From NCBI GenBank assembly GCA_029964075.1, contig CM057142.1, forward strand, positions 38,504,392 through 38,568,391: a DNA stretch of 64,000 nt. The letters run 5' to 3'. Made by a program: the position numbers and the translations under genes. The notes under the pieces are model-generated. The model was given only the letters and a program-made list of their open reading frames with translations, did no database searches and was not told the origin of the DNA. Origin of the DNA: Patiria pectinifera. Taxonomy: Eukaryota > Echinodermata > Asteroidea > Valvatida > Asterinidae. Positions 12,734 through 25,200 of the stretch are shown here, piece after piece. The first letter of the stretch is position 1, and each line of letters opens with the position of its first letter.

Positions 12734-13500
12734 GTTGTGATGTACATGTAGTTCAACTCTTTCATAGCAACTAGTGTTTTAGTGGACATAGCAGCTCTTT
12801 TAAGTTGTTCCCACTTTAGACACATTTCTACACACTTTGATAATTGTTGGATGTGTATGTGAAAACGCACACAACTAGGTGAACTAGCCTCTTTCATCTT
12901 TCATGTCATTTCTTAACAGCTATATAATGTATAGTTTAGTTGAATCTTTGGCCTTGGTTGGGTATATAGCAACTTACAATACCAGTACCTTTGCATGCAG
13001 CTTTTGAAGAATTTAAAAGAAAATGCCTTTGGTAGCACTTGTGGCCTTGTGTTTTGTGTGTGTGTGCCAGGATACTCATACAAAACAAAACAAAACCGAA
13101 GTACGTTTCGGTTCATGGATCCTTTTGTTGCTTTATTCATAGCCAAAATTAAACACAGTGTTCACAACAGCAGTTTCTGTTCTTATATGGGGATTATGAG
13201 TTTAAGAGATGCATATCTTGAATCTTTCATAGTCCATTTATCCATTAGGAGTCTCTTTAATTAAAGTTGCTAAGCACTTACATTTGTTTAGCATGGGAAA
13301 TATTTGCAAAGCAAACAAGGCTTTCCAGCCAAAAGGACGGGGCAGGATTACGCTTAATCTAAGCTGAGTTTGCTTATGATATGACTACTCATGTTAATCA
13401 ATAATATTTGGTGTTTTGCAGATCCATGCAACTGGACCTTGGACTCATTGGTTAGGCCGGTGTAGTAATATGTCAAATCAGCCTCTTTTATCAACCTTTC

Positions 13501-13804
13501 TTAGGCCAAATTTAAAAAAAAAAATGTTTAGCGTCCCCGCCCGCTTCCTTTTTGGAGGACGACTCCTTTTTAACCGAAAAATGTATAAATTTTAAACAGT
13601 GACATAATTTTGTCCGCTTTGTCTGTTGCATCTAGCCCATATAAAGCTAGTTTGTCATTTCCCGAGTCCAATGGCGGCCATTTAAAAAAAAAAAAAAACT
13701 GGCGGCATTCTTGAAAAATAGCCCGATGGGGTGGCTTCCTTTTTTTTTTCAAAAAGGCATGACGCTAAACATGTTTTTTTTTGGGGGGGGGGGGATTTGG
13801 CCTT
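13501..13804. mobile_element. TIR element with poly-A/poly-T flanked ends
   Basis: The left end TTAGGCCAAATTT followed by poly-A, ATGTTTAGCGTC is mirrored on the right by GACGCTAAACATG, poly-T, poly-G and ATTTGGCC. About 300 bp, non-coding. It also contains two internal complementary stretches (GGCGGCCATTTAAAA near 13672 and a TTTTTTTTCAAAAAGG stretch near 13741). Superfamily unknown. Confidence 0.6.
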
Positions 13805-16800
13805 AGGCATACTGTCCCATCGCATATTTTATTAAAATCAGTTGTATCAAAGATGGTAGATACAAAAAAAATTGTTATTAATAAAAAAATAATATGTAAC
13901 TAATTTTTCAAATGCAGAAAACCTACCAAATAAGATTTTTGTTGTGTGACTGGTAGTGCTTATTGAAAAAAAATCAAATAATTGTGGTTTTGGATAATGT
14001 TTACTGGTGAAGGGTTTGCCTTACTAATGAAAAACGTTGCTGATTATTTTAAATTGAACGTAAATTGTGGTACGTGGTCTCAGATGATAAATTGCAAAAG
14101 ACCTCTTGCACAAAGCGCCCTCACTGTGAACATGTTTTGCTAATTGAATTCAGTGACCAAATGTATGTTACTCATACTTCAGGCATGCAACTTTTCCTCG
14201 GATCAGCTGATTTCCTCTGTTTTGACCTACCATGGGTGTCACTGAAAAAAGAAAAACACTGTACAAAGTCTTGGAAAGATTTTAATTTCCTCTTTTTTGG
14301 TGACTTTCCAGTTGCATGCCTGATACTCGGTTTTGCAGAGTAATAAAGTCCTGTACTTTGTGATGGCATTCTTTGCAAGGGGTTTATTGACATTGATACT
14401 TTCAATCTAAGGACAAATTATTGGTGTGCGATTTCAGGTTTTGAAATTTCTTCAATACATGCGTAATGAAAATACACAAGTCGTTAAAAGTGTAAAAAAT
14501 ATTTGCTTATTGAAGGAGAACGAGCCAGGAATTTCCTGTTATGCTGAGCCCAAAACGGGGAACACTTTTACATGTTGAACAGAAATGAAAGATGGAAGAA
14601 AATGTAATTTTGTCGATAATAAGTGGAGACACTTGCCCTTTGTCGGTTGTGTTGTACGATTTGTGCCGCATGCAATATGCCACAAATAAGATAAAAAATA
14701 TGTCTTAAATCCACTTTTAATGTTAAGAAAATAAGAATAAATTTATCTTAAAAAAAAAATTATGTTGAAGTGTCCAGAAGTTGTCATTTCATAATTGCAA
14801 ATGTTTCCTTTATAATGATTTATTTATTGATCGGAAAACTTGCCCTTTTGAAATTTGTTATGCTTCACCTATTATCAGGTTTTTATTCACTGTATTGGTC
14901 CATGGAGAAGTCCCGGCTGTTGGACTCTCAGCTGGACAATCAGGGGCGGAGTCTAAACTTTCAGGAAACGGGGGTTTGATATTGGAGTGAAGGCGTGCCG
15001 AAGCCCCGCTCCCTCCCTGCCCGTAAAATTTCGAAATCTATGATGCTTTCTCCTGCGTGCTAATTAAATTTGAAAGGAAATTTAGGGTATTTAGCATTTA
15101 AATTTATTTATATTTGGCCGCATTTTACTGGTATCATAACATTAGTCAGCGGGTGGGGGTGGGGGTTGCAACCCGTCCCTTCCCCCTTCCCTAGATCCGC
15201 AACCTACGGAATTTATCCGGGAAATTTTCAAAGGACACTTGACAGGAGTGCGCCCAATTTGGGTTATCAGACGCGTCTCAAACGAAACGATGAAAAGTTG
15301 GAAAGATCGTTAAAAGCAGAACATATAAACGTTATACACCTTGGGTTTCATGATTGTAATTGCCGAGCGAAGAAATTCCTGGGTACATTTTGTTCCCGAA
15401 ATTAAAATAAAATTGAAGCCGTTAGAGTGCTAGTCGTCATTCCAGTCATACTTTGGTTTCTGTCAATAACGTAAGCAAGCAATGCGTGTGCGCTTGGTCT
15501 ATTATAGGATAGAAGGAACGACATGGACATGTGCTGAAACTAAAATGGACCTGATTTCCCACGATTCAAATTTCCAACCTTTTGCGTCATTTATTTAGCT
15601 AACTAAAAGCGATGGCTTCAGTCGCTGCTGGAAATACGTATAGACGCGTAAAACGTAAAAATAAAGAAAATCAACAACTGAGGGTTACAATAAAGACTAG
15701 CCCTATTTTTATTTTAGACACGCCCATTATGTTGAGGTGCGTTTTCCAGACCTTTGAAATGTGGCTTGTAAATGCATTGGCTACGAATTAGGCTAGGTGC
15801 AGTTTTGAGTAATTTTGGGGGGGGGGGGGTCGACAGCCCCCCATGAAACCTTGTGCCCCCCACTGAGATTTTGAGTTTCTAAAAAAAATTATCATTTATC
15901 TACATGACGCCCCCCATGAAATGTTCCAGCCCCCAGCGGCCCCCCTCCCACTGAAAACTTCCTGGCTTATGCCACTGGGCGACGGTATCCGGTTCGTAAG
16001 TGACTTCGTCATACACGCGCACGCACCACTGATTACGAGCGCCCATTGGATAAACACTCAAGTTGCGTTAAACTTCCGGTTCCATTGGTGCCATGATACA
16101 TCATGTACAGTAAGCATGGCTAAGTTGAGATGACGTCACACTTACAAACCGGATACCCGTCGACGGTGACGCAGACGCTAGGGCGATTGTGATGGCGACA
16201 CGTCGTGCCGTCGTCCTTTCGTCTCCGTCGCCCTTACGTCACCATCGGCATTGCCTCTTCAGTAGACGACGCAATGTGTCGTCTTTGGAACTCCATTATA
16301 GATTTGTGTTTCTCATTATTTTAAAGCCGTACCTAAACCAAGGGCGGATCCGGAGGTGGGGGGGGGGGGCAACGGGGCCAAAATTGAACAGAATGTGAAA
16401 AAGGGTAAATCAGGCTTTAATTGGATGTATGTGTTGATCACCTGTGAGAGTTTTGAATATTTCCCCGATATTTTTTTTTTGCAGTGGGGGATTTATCATT
16501 GGTACCTATAAAGGCATGCGAGCTAGTTGCACCGGGCGCGGGCCGCCGGCCGCGCCACCCTTTAAGCTTCCTGAACTCGCCTCCGATGCTTTTTTTTTTG
16601 TATAGCGCCACCACCAGGTTTCCACGTATAGTGAGGTCAGACATTAGTTTGTGCAGAACCACGGGCGAACGATATGTCCTAACATGCAACTTTTATGCGA
16701 CCCCGCGGGCCAGCCAATCGGAGCTGATTTTAAAAACTGTGACGTCATCCCGATTAGAATGTGGACAAACTGTTGATTGGTCAATTATTTGGATGCCATT

Positions 16801-16865
16801 TTTGTAATACAGCAACTGGTTACCGAAGACCCGGCGGCCGCTGGTCAGAATCCGCAGACGCATTC
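13805..16865. other. Gene-free stretch with element fragments
   Basis: No gene recognised. A miniature-element copy related to the one at 6526 lies at about 14940-15205 (GGGGCGGAGTC at its left, CTAGATCCGC at its right). Poly-G runs occur at 15818-15830 and 16360-16369; the latter follows AAGGGCGGATCC, the end of the hAT-like family seen at 33.8 kb, here without a clear partner end. Confidence 0.45.
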
Positions 16866-17355
16866 TCCAGGGTGTCGAGCAGTATGCGTCCACCACTACC
16901 TGCTCTCTCACCCTGGTATTGGATCATTTGCATGTGCAAGATTTTTGAACACGTATGCAAATGAGGAATAGTATGGTGCCTGCATGTGCGTTACATTAGC
17001 GTTTGTTTTTGTATGCGGGGTCTGGGGTAAAAACAAAGTCAATTCGTCGCAGCGCCGAGCATGGCGTGAGTTACGAAAACACGATTTATTTAGTTAAACT
17101 GTTACGATCTTATCGAGACAACCTGCAGTATCACATTTCATATTAATATGAACAAATTGGAAAGAAAATTAGTATTTTCGAGAAGGCGTGGACGAATGAT
17201 CGCGAAAACACGTACTGCACGTTGTGAATAACAACACCAAGTACACGATAAAAATCCATTACTAGCCAATTGCGGTATCGAATCAGGAGGAAGAAAGTTT
17301 CCTATCCAGGGCTTACTATTGGAAGCGTGGTTTGAAATAAAGTAAGCACTGGGGA
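16866..17355. mobile_element. F2 element, left end decayed
   Basis: Shares nearly all its length with the F2 copies at 18339, 18774 and 19829, including ACTACCTGCTCTCTCACC, GTATGCAAATGAGG and the right end CTGGGGACGAGGTT. Its left terminal AACCTCGTCC is replaced by unrelated sequence, so no target duplication can be read. Non-coding. Boundaries come from alignment by eye with the other copies. Confidence 0.8.
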
Positions 17356-17628
17356 CGAGGTTGGTGTCCACGTACCTGGTTCTAAATCCTCTAATGCATG
17401 CATAGCCCGTGTCCGAATCACTTCATAAGTACGGCTGTGTACAACAACACGCGCTTCTATGGAAGCCCCTCTCTAACGGCTGCAGCCACTTGCCCTAGAC
17501 TTGTAATTGCCAGTCGTAGCCAACTGATTCAGGCAATCGAGGCTTAACTTGCCCGCATTAGACAAAGCGGCGAAGACCCGAAGCGACTGGAGATGGAGAC
17601 CACACACGCGAGTGGCGAAGCCACGAGT

Positions 17629-18759
17629 AGTCTGGTTCCCCGACCTGACAATTTCCCCCGACGTCTACACGTCTAAATTGTAGGGTCAGGCAGCCTCCGT
17701 GGCTAAAAATAAACATGACGACATTGACGGCCCTTTAAATAAATCATTTGCTTCATATATCATACAGTTATGATATACAGTTTAATACTTCTGTAAATAA
17801 ACATTGACTAACTTTAACCTGGAATCTTCAAAGTTGGACACCCAAACAGCACTGTTAGCAGGCGGAGCCGAATGAGACCACGCCGCGTTTTGGAAAATGC
17901 CGGTAACGGTCGTCAAATTCAAACTAGTGCATGACGCAGCAAAAAGTTCGCCCCTCGTATACGATCCGAGTGCAAAATCGTCGTCGAATTTCAAGTTTTC
18001 TAAATAAAAGCAATGGATATTAATTATCAACTACTTTTTTTTTAAAGTTTTTAATAAGCAATTAGCAGTTAATAAAACCTATATTATACTCGGCAATACT
18101 CGGACACTATCCGATTGTCGACGAAATGAATTCGGCAAACTTCGGACAGTTTCGGAAAAAGGAGGAATTCCTCCCGTTTTAGTCACGTGATGTAAATTGT
18201 AATACATTGTATTACCGGATGCTAGTCTGGTTGCCAGACCAAAAGATTCCGACTATTCCTGATGAATCTTACAATTTAGACGTGTAGACGTCGGGGGAAA
18301 TTGTCAGGTCGGGGAACCAGACTAACCGGAGGCTACCCAACCTCGTCCCCAGGGTGTCGAGCAGTACGCGCCCACCACTACCTGCTCTCTCACCCTGGTA
18401 TTGGATCATTTGCATGTGCAAGATTTTTGCCGACGTATGCAAATGAGGAACAGTCTGGTGCCTGGATATGCGTTACACATTGGCGTTTGTTTTTGTATGC
18501 GGTGTCTGGGGTAAAAACAGAGTCAATTCGTAGCAGCGCGAGCACGGCGTGAGTTACGAAAACACGATTTTTGAAATCAAACTGTTACGATCTTATCAAG
18601 ACAACATGCAGTATCATATTTCATATTAATATGAGCAAATTGGAAAGGAAATTAGTATTTTCGAGAAGGCGTGGACGAATGATCGCGAAAACATGAACTG
18701 CACGTTGTGAATATATAGCACCAAGTACACGATAAAAATCCATTACTGGGAACCAGACT
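17629..18759 (-). mobile_element. F1 element (inverted) carrying two nested elements
   Basis: Ends AGTCTGGTTCCC at 17629 and GGGAACCAGACT at 18759. The 11-bp flanks AAGCCACGAGT (17618-17628) and AAGCCACGAGG (18760-18770) match at 10 of 11, an evident target duplication. The body matches the F1 copy at 41002 in reverse. Inside are a 100-bp F1 deletion derivative (18224-18323) and a right-truncated F2 copy (18339 to about 18747). The right end of F1 is reached directly after the truncated F2, so an internal deletion has joined them. Confidence 0.85.
18224..18323. mobile_element. 100-bp F1 deletion derivative
   Basis: It keeps only the two F1 termini: AGTCTGGTTGCCAGACC at the left and GGTCGGGGAACCAGACT at the right, fused in the middle. 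The 11-bp flanks TACCGGATGCT (18213-18223) and AACCGGAGGCT (18324-18334) agree at 9 of 11. So a tiny non-autonomous F1 inserted into the larger F1 copy, showing that the termini alone are enough for mobilisation in trans (inference). Confidence 0.8.
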
Positions 18760-18773
18760 AAGCCACGAGGGCC

Positions 18774-19285
18774 AACCTCGTCCCCAGTGCTTACTTTATT
18801 TCCAACCGCGTTTCCAATAGTAAACCCTGGATAGGAAACTTTCTTCCTGTATCCTGATTGGATACCGCATTTGGCTAGTAATGGATTTTTATCGTGTACT
18901 TGGTGTTATATATTCACAACGTGCAGTACGTGTTTTCGCGATCATTCGTCCACGCCCTTTCGAAAATACTAATTTCCTTTCCAATTTGCTCATATTAATA
19001 TGAAATATGATACTGCATGTTGTCTTGATAAGATCGTAACAGTTTGATTTCAAAAATCGTGTTTTCGTAACTCACGCCGTGCTCGCGCTGCTACGAATTG
19101 ACTCTGTTTTTACCCCAGACACCGCATACAAAAACAAACGCTAATGTGTAACGCATATCCAGGCACCAGACTGTTCCTCATTTGCATACGTCTGCAAAAA
19201 TCTTGCACATGCAAATGATCCAATACCAGGGTGAGAGAGCAGGTAGTGGTGGGCGCGTACTGCTCGACACCCTGGGGACGAGGTT
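18774..19285 (-). mobile_element. F2 element, complete, inverted
   Basis: 512 bp with ends AACCTCGTCCCCAG and CTGGGGACG(A)GGTT. Flanks CCACGAGGGCC (18763-18773) and GCACGAGGGCC (19286-19296) match at 10 of 11, the same duplication length as F1. Its sequence is the reverse complement of the F2 copy at 19829. No protein of note is coded; frames across it are shared by all F2 copies and look like chance. Confidence 0.88.
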
Positions 19286-19765
19286 GCACGAGGGCCTTTT
19301 CTAACTTGTCGAGAAATTCTTATGTTTTTCTTTATAATCTCGATTTTTGCTACCCCACCCCAAAAGGGTAGCAAAATTCCAGCCAAATCATCAGCCTTTT
19401 AGTGCGTGCGTGGCTACTACCCGGACGCGTCGACGCGCCCGGATGCTTGCACAAAATTTAAAAACAAAAAATGCGAGTCTAGTTTTCCACGAGATCGTGA
19501 CAACGTAATTGTTCTTACATTATCTTATTTTAATTTTACTTATAAAAAGTATTTCAAGAAATTATTTGAGTGTATGAACTTATTTGTCATCTGAACTTAC
19601 AGTTATTTGCCCTTACGTTTTCCTTACTCGCCCTTCGTTTAAAAATGGAAGCGATTAGGCAAAATCCGCGTTGTGATTGGTTAACCTTCCGCACTCTTCT
19701 TATTTGCATAAAAACAAGGAATAATTCAACAAAATTAAGTTTGGAAAGGCCTCGCGCGTACTACT

Positions 19766-20987
19766 AGTCTGGTTCCCAGACCAAAAGATTCCGACTATTC
19801 CTGATGAATCTTAGGTCAGGTAGCCTCCAACCTCGTCCCCAGGGCAGCAGTACGCGCCCACCACTACCTGCTCTCTCACCCTGGTATTGGATCATTTGCA
19901 TGTGCAAGATTTTTGCAGACGTATGCAAATGAGGAACAGTCTGGTGCCTGGATATGCGTTACACATTAGCGTTTGTTTATGTATGCGGTGTCTGGGGTAA
20001 AAACAAAGTCAATTCGTAGCAGCGCGAGCACGGCGTGAGTTACGAAAACACGATTTTTGAAATCAAACTGTCAAGATCTTATCAAGACAACATGCAGTAT
20101 CATATTTCATATTAATATGAACAAATTGGAAAGGAAATTAGTATTTTCGAGAAGGCGTGGACGAATGATCGCGAAAACACGTACTGCACGTTGTGAATAT
20201 ATAGCACCAAGTACACGATAAAAATCCATTACTAGCCAATTGCGGTATCCAATCAGGATACAGGAAGCAAGTTTCCTATCCAGGGTTTACTATTGGAAAC
20301 GCGGTTGGAAATAAAGTAAGCACTGGGGACGAGGTTGGGTAGCCTCCGGTAATACAATGTATTACAATTTACATCACGTGACTAAAACGGGAGGAATTCC
20401 TCCTTTTTCCGAAACTGTCCGAAGTTTGCCGAATTCATTTCGACGACAATCGGATAGTGTCCGAGTATTTCCGAGTATAATATAGGTTTTATTAACTGCT
20501 AATTGCTTATTAAAAACTTTAACAAAACTAGTTGATAATTAATACCCATTGCTTTTATTTAGAAAACTTGAAATTCAACACGATTTTGCACTCGGATCGT
20601 ATACGAGGGGCGTCATGCACTAGTTTGAATTTGACGACCGTTACCGGCATTTTTCAAAACGCGGCGTGCTCTCAATTCGGCTCCGCCTGCTAACAGTGCT
20701 GTTTGGGTGTCCAACTTTGAAGATTCCAGGTTAAAATTAGTCAATTTTTTTTACAGAAGTATTAAACTGTATATCATAACTGTATGATATATAAAGCAAG
20801 TGATTTTTTTTTTAAATTATCGGAACATTAAAAGCTTTATGTCATAAAGCGAATTCGGAAACGAAGTCGAGCTTTGAAAAAGGGCCGTCAATGTCGTCAT
20901 GTTTATTTTTAGCCACGGAGGCTGCCTGACCTACAATATTTAGACGTGTAGACGTCGGGGGAAATTGTCAGGTCGGTGAACCAGACT
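19766..20987 (+). mobile_element. F1 element, complete, with F2 inserted
   Basis: Ends AGTCTGGTTCCCAGACC and GGTGAACCAGACT. Flanks CGCGTACTACT (19755-19765) and AGCGTACTGCT (20988-20998) match at 9 of 11. An F2 copy occupies 19829-20336; without it the F1 body is about 0.7 kb and collinear with the copy at 41002. Non-coding. Confidence 0.88.
19829..20336 (+). mobile_element. F2 element inside F1
   Basis: 508 bp, ends AACCTCGTCCCCAG and CTGGGGACGAGGTT. Flanks AGGTAGCCTCC (19818-19828) and GGGTAGCCTCC (20337-20347) match at 10 of 11 and are F1 sequence, so F2 inserted into an existing F1 element. The inverted F1 copy at 17629 has F2 at the same F1 position but in the opposite relative orientation. 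Confidence 0.88.
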
Positions 20988-20998
20988 AGCGTACTGCT

Positions 20999-22207
20999 CG
21001 TGCATTTTGACTTAATCTTTGCTCCAGTCGCTTCGGGTCTTCGCAACTCCGCCGCTCTAAGCCACGCTGGCCTTGGCGAAAGGCTAGCTCCCGCAGGGCT
21101 GTGCGGGTTCTTTAATTTTGTGCGCAAAATGAAATCCATTTTCAGAGGGTTACAGACGCCCGAAAGTTAAATAAAGTAGTTATTTCGTTAAAACAGTACA
21201 TACAAATTGAAAATTCGTTAGGAGAAAGAAAATCAACTTTCCCGCGCGTGACGTACGCTCTTTGAGCCAAAAAAACTATTCATCGAGAATGGCACAATGG
21301 TGTCACTGAACGGACGCACTTAGTATAGTCTTCGGAGCAAATCCCGAGAACAAATATTTTCTTACTATAATACTAGTCCCACTCAATCGATGTGCCCATT
21401 GTTAAGCTATCATAAAGCATGGAGCTGGTTACGTCATGTGCGGTATCCGGTCCCATGCCATCAACTCATCAATAATTGTCGTCAAGTGCTGCTTGTGAAG
21501 TTTTCGCGGGAATTGGAACGACGCATGTATAGATTAAGTAATCGCGACACGAAAGGGGCCGTTTGAGGCGAATCGTATTGAAGCTGATCAAGGCGCCTGT
21601 ATTATTTCAGCATCCATAATACATGTAATCATAATAAACTGATTATGATAAGCTGATTATGAGGGAAAGTGACAACAGTGTCACTACTCATCAGAGATTT
21701 CCGCACTCCTCTTTCTCCGAAAGTAAGTTTGTACCACAAAGTAGGATTAATAAAAGGGATGTTCTGCAACTTCTCTATCACATCCAATTTAGGATAGGAC
21801 TAAATCCGCCTTCTTCCGTATGTAAGTAGGTCGTCGTTCGGAACAAAAGAAATAAAACCTTGGGCCACTTGACGTCCAATAAAAATAGTTCACAGCATGG
21901 AAAGCAAACTGTGAGGTAAACGAACTTTTGTAGTCTACGTCATCATGAATGTGGGCGGGACCGCGGTCAAACATCCAGTTTATGCATGCAGTAATAACAA
22001 ATATCTGATCTGATGACAACAACGGCACGCGGCGCGGCACGGCACGTACGGCACGTACGTCGTCCGTGTAGTATAGTCGTACAGTTGTTAGCGCTAAGCA
22101 CCAGCTAGCATCACGTACATAAAATCAGGGGTCTACCATCATTGTATGTACGGCTAATGATTCGATCAAGGCCTATCTGTAATTAGAAAGCAGCAAAGTC
22201 AGCAATC
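20999..22207 (+). promoter_or_regulatory. Presumed 5' flank of SGPP copy B
   Basis: No exon seen. The last 200 bp become richer in CpG, with overlapping GGCACG and CACGTACG repeats at 22024-22062, a plausible CpG-rich promoter or 5' UTR, though no core promoter element can be named with confidence. The stretch at 21000-21080 is also CpG-rich but shows no gene. Confidence 0.3.
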
Positions 22208-25200
22208 ATGAAGATGACATGGCCTAAAATTTTCGGCTCTTCGTCGGAAGATAATTCGTTGCCACTTTACGATGCGTCCACCGTGGCAGGGCTTCAGCGA
22301 TTCTTTGGACTATATCCTGCACCAACATTGGCGGAGAACGGAATTCACTCTGTGGCGCTGGCCAACGGGACGAGTAACGACCAATGCGCGGCGGGAAGCC
22401 AGGGGCCTACCGAAAATGGCACCGTGGGGTCGGCAGGGGCTGAACACAACGGCACGGTGGTCGGAGCCGGGGTTGAGGCCGGGGCTGGGGCTAAACCGAA
22501 GTGCTACATTGCTCGTAACAAGTGGTGGTTCCACCTGTTTTCCATGGGGGCGATGCTCGGTGACGACGTGTTTTATTTCATGATTTTTCCCATGGCAATA
22601 GCAAATCTATCGTGGTGGGCCACCCGTCGTATGTTCATCCTTTGGGGCATCTGCATGTACATCGGGCAGGCCAGCAAAGAGTTGTTGAAATGGCCACGGC
22701 CAAGTGAGCCGCCAGTTGTGCGCTTGGAGAGACGGTACTTCATGGAATACGGTATGCCCTCCACTCATGCTATGGTCGGTACATTGATGCCCTTCACATA
22801 TTTGGCAGCTACTTGGAATCATTATGAGGTGAGAAAAAGAGCCCTAAAATACTTTATTTTTTAAATGTTTTAATTTGATTTGTCTTTAGGTTCCTGAAAG
22901 TTTTTGAAACGGTTTTGATAATGATAGGTCAATTAGTTGTCACATAACTAGGAGGACCCTAGGAATGAATTCCACACCTGGCCATCACTTGACACCCTGT
23001 GCACAAACCCTATGAATTATGAGACTGGCCTGAAAATTTTGAGTGAGTAAATGCTTCAATATTTTTCCTGCTAAATTTGACTTTTTAGGACATCGCTTTC
23101 TGATCACTGCAGGGAACAATTAGTGATGTCCGTGTATGGAATTCTTTCCTAATAACGTTATGAATTATGGACATATTATGAATTATGAACATACCAAATA
23201 TGTATTATTTTACTATTAATCTTGAGAATCTGGAGCAAATGGAATGACATCGAATTATCCGAATGTGTTACAGTTTTCCCTATTAACAAGCGTACCTGTT
23301 GAAATATTTCATAAACTAGTTGCAGAACAATTGCAGGCATCTTCTGTGGTTGATAGGAATTTATGTAAAAATGTAGCTGCATGCTTCCCTAAAGTTTGAA
23401 TAATTTATTCCTGTTCTTTACTCGGTGAAGTTATTTTATTTCCTGTCAATTTTTGTATTCAGTATACATGTATAGGCCTACTAGCCCCAGTCTATGGCCC
23501 GCACTGGATCTGCATGATGTGCCATAAGTACATTGCTTCCCAAAGTTGGGGATTTGAAAATAAAAAGAACCCCAAAAATTGTATTTGCAATCATTCTAAC
23601 TCACACTCGGAAGGCGGGTCTTACTCTTACTTCTCAACATTCCCCCCAAAATAAGAACTTCCCCGTGCTTCCTTCTGGTGAAATTTGTCTCTTATTAAAA
23701 ATAATTTGTCAACGAAAGTGGAAGTTCATGACAGGCAGCTAGCCGAGTATAAGTAGTCTGGTTCTCTGGCCAAAAATATTTCCCTTTATTTAACGTACAC
23801 ACGTGAAGGGCACCGCGCGTGGTTATGGCCGTATCATATCCGGAAAAAAAACATCGCATGCGGGGTCAGAACAGCCAGCCAATCACAGTGCGAACATCTG
23901 GGTTATTTATGCTGAATCGAGGCGCACGGCACTGTGATTGGCTGGCTGTTCTGATCCCGAATGTGGTGGGTTGTTTTCGGATATGATATACCAGGCGCCG
24001 TGCCCTTCACTCGTGTACGGGGAAATATTTTGGTCAGAGAACCAACTATACTCGGCTAGCAAATTCATTTTTAATAAGAGTCGAATTTCACCAGAAGGAA
24101 GCACGGGGAAGCCCTAATTTTGGGGGAATATTGAGAGGTAAGGGTAAGTGAACCCGCCTTCCGAGTATGAGTTGGAATGACTGCAATACATATTTTGGTG
24201 GGTTTTTTTTATTCTCAAATCATCAACTTTGGGAAGCAATGTACGTATGGCCCACGATGCAGAGTCTACTCCAGTGCGGGCCATAGACTAGGGCTACATG
24301 TATACCTTTATTTTTTCCAAAGTTTTTGTGTATCTACTTGTAATTTTTAATCCTCAACTATAGTATTCACATACCCTCGGTACCCTGTTGGCCTGTTCTT
24401 GGACTCTGCTGGTGTGCTTCAGTCGGCTCTACAAGGGAATGCACTTCATCCTGGTAAGTTTGAAAAAAATGTTTTTTATTAATTTTAAAAAGTGAGTTTG
24501 CTAACTTGGCATCATTATTATGGCAGGAGTCAAATTTATGGACCTCTCAGGCAGAGAGTTTTATAAAACACAGGAAAGATTTGCATAGCAAGAGAAAAAA
24601 AATTATCAGCCAAAATGTCAAATGTCAAACATTTTGTCGCTATTATGCAAAACAGCCTAACAAAAAAAGATGGGATTTTGAGAAAATTGAGTTGAAATTT
24701 CGCACGTTTGCCTCTTTGTGATATGTGAGTGGGTTGGAAACTGAAGTAATGCATAAATGTAACGTTTTGTTATTTCTTCAAATTTTGAGCGTAAAATGAC
24801 TTTAAGGTTTTCGAAATATAGCCTAATGATTTTTGAGAATTGGGATTCTATCGTGGCTTATCCCTTTTTGACATCTTTAGAGAGTGTTTTGCTGAAGCAC
24901 TTCTCAGTCAAGACATTTTCGGCTATACTTCTTGGGAAGCCAATTACCATAATTCGAGAGAGAGGACCTCATTCATTTATAAAGCAAATTTTCATATTTT
25001 ATTCGACGATATTGTAGAGGGTGAAATTTACATGTATCACAAAATTGTAATTATTCCGTCGACCATTATGACGTAATTGCATGTGCAATTTTGGGCTCAC
25101 ACATGCACTTAGAATACACAAATTTACAGTACAGAATTTGTTCAGACAGATAGGTTAAATAAGGGTTAAATGGTAAATGAATGTGCGCTGTCGCACTTTA

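Noticed and set aside
18301..19386. Small proteins sharing CRAVRAHHYLLSHPGIGSF across F2 copies
   Set aside because: The shared peptide reflects copies of the same non-coding element; frames open and close differently in each copy and show no sign of selection for protein.
22016..22070. Named promoter or transcription-factor site in the CACGTACG-rich patch
   Set aside because: CpG-rich and suggestive of a promoter, but the motif is too short and degenerate to name a factor.
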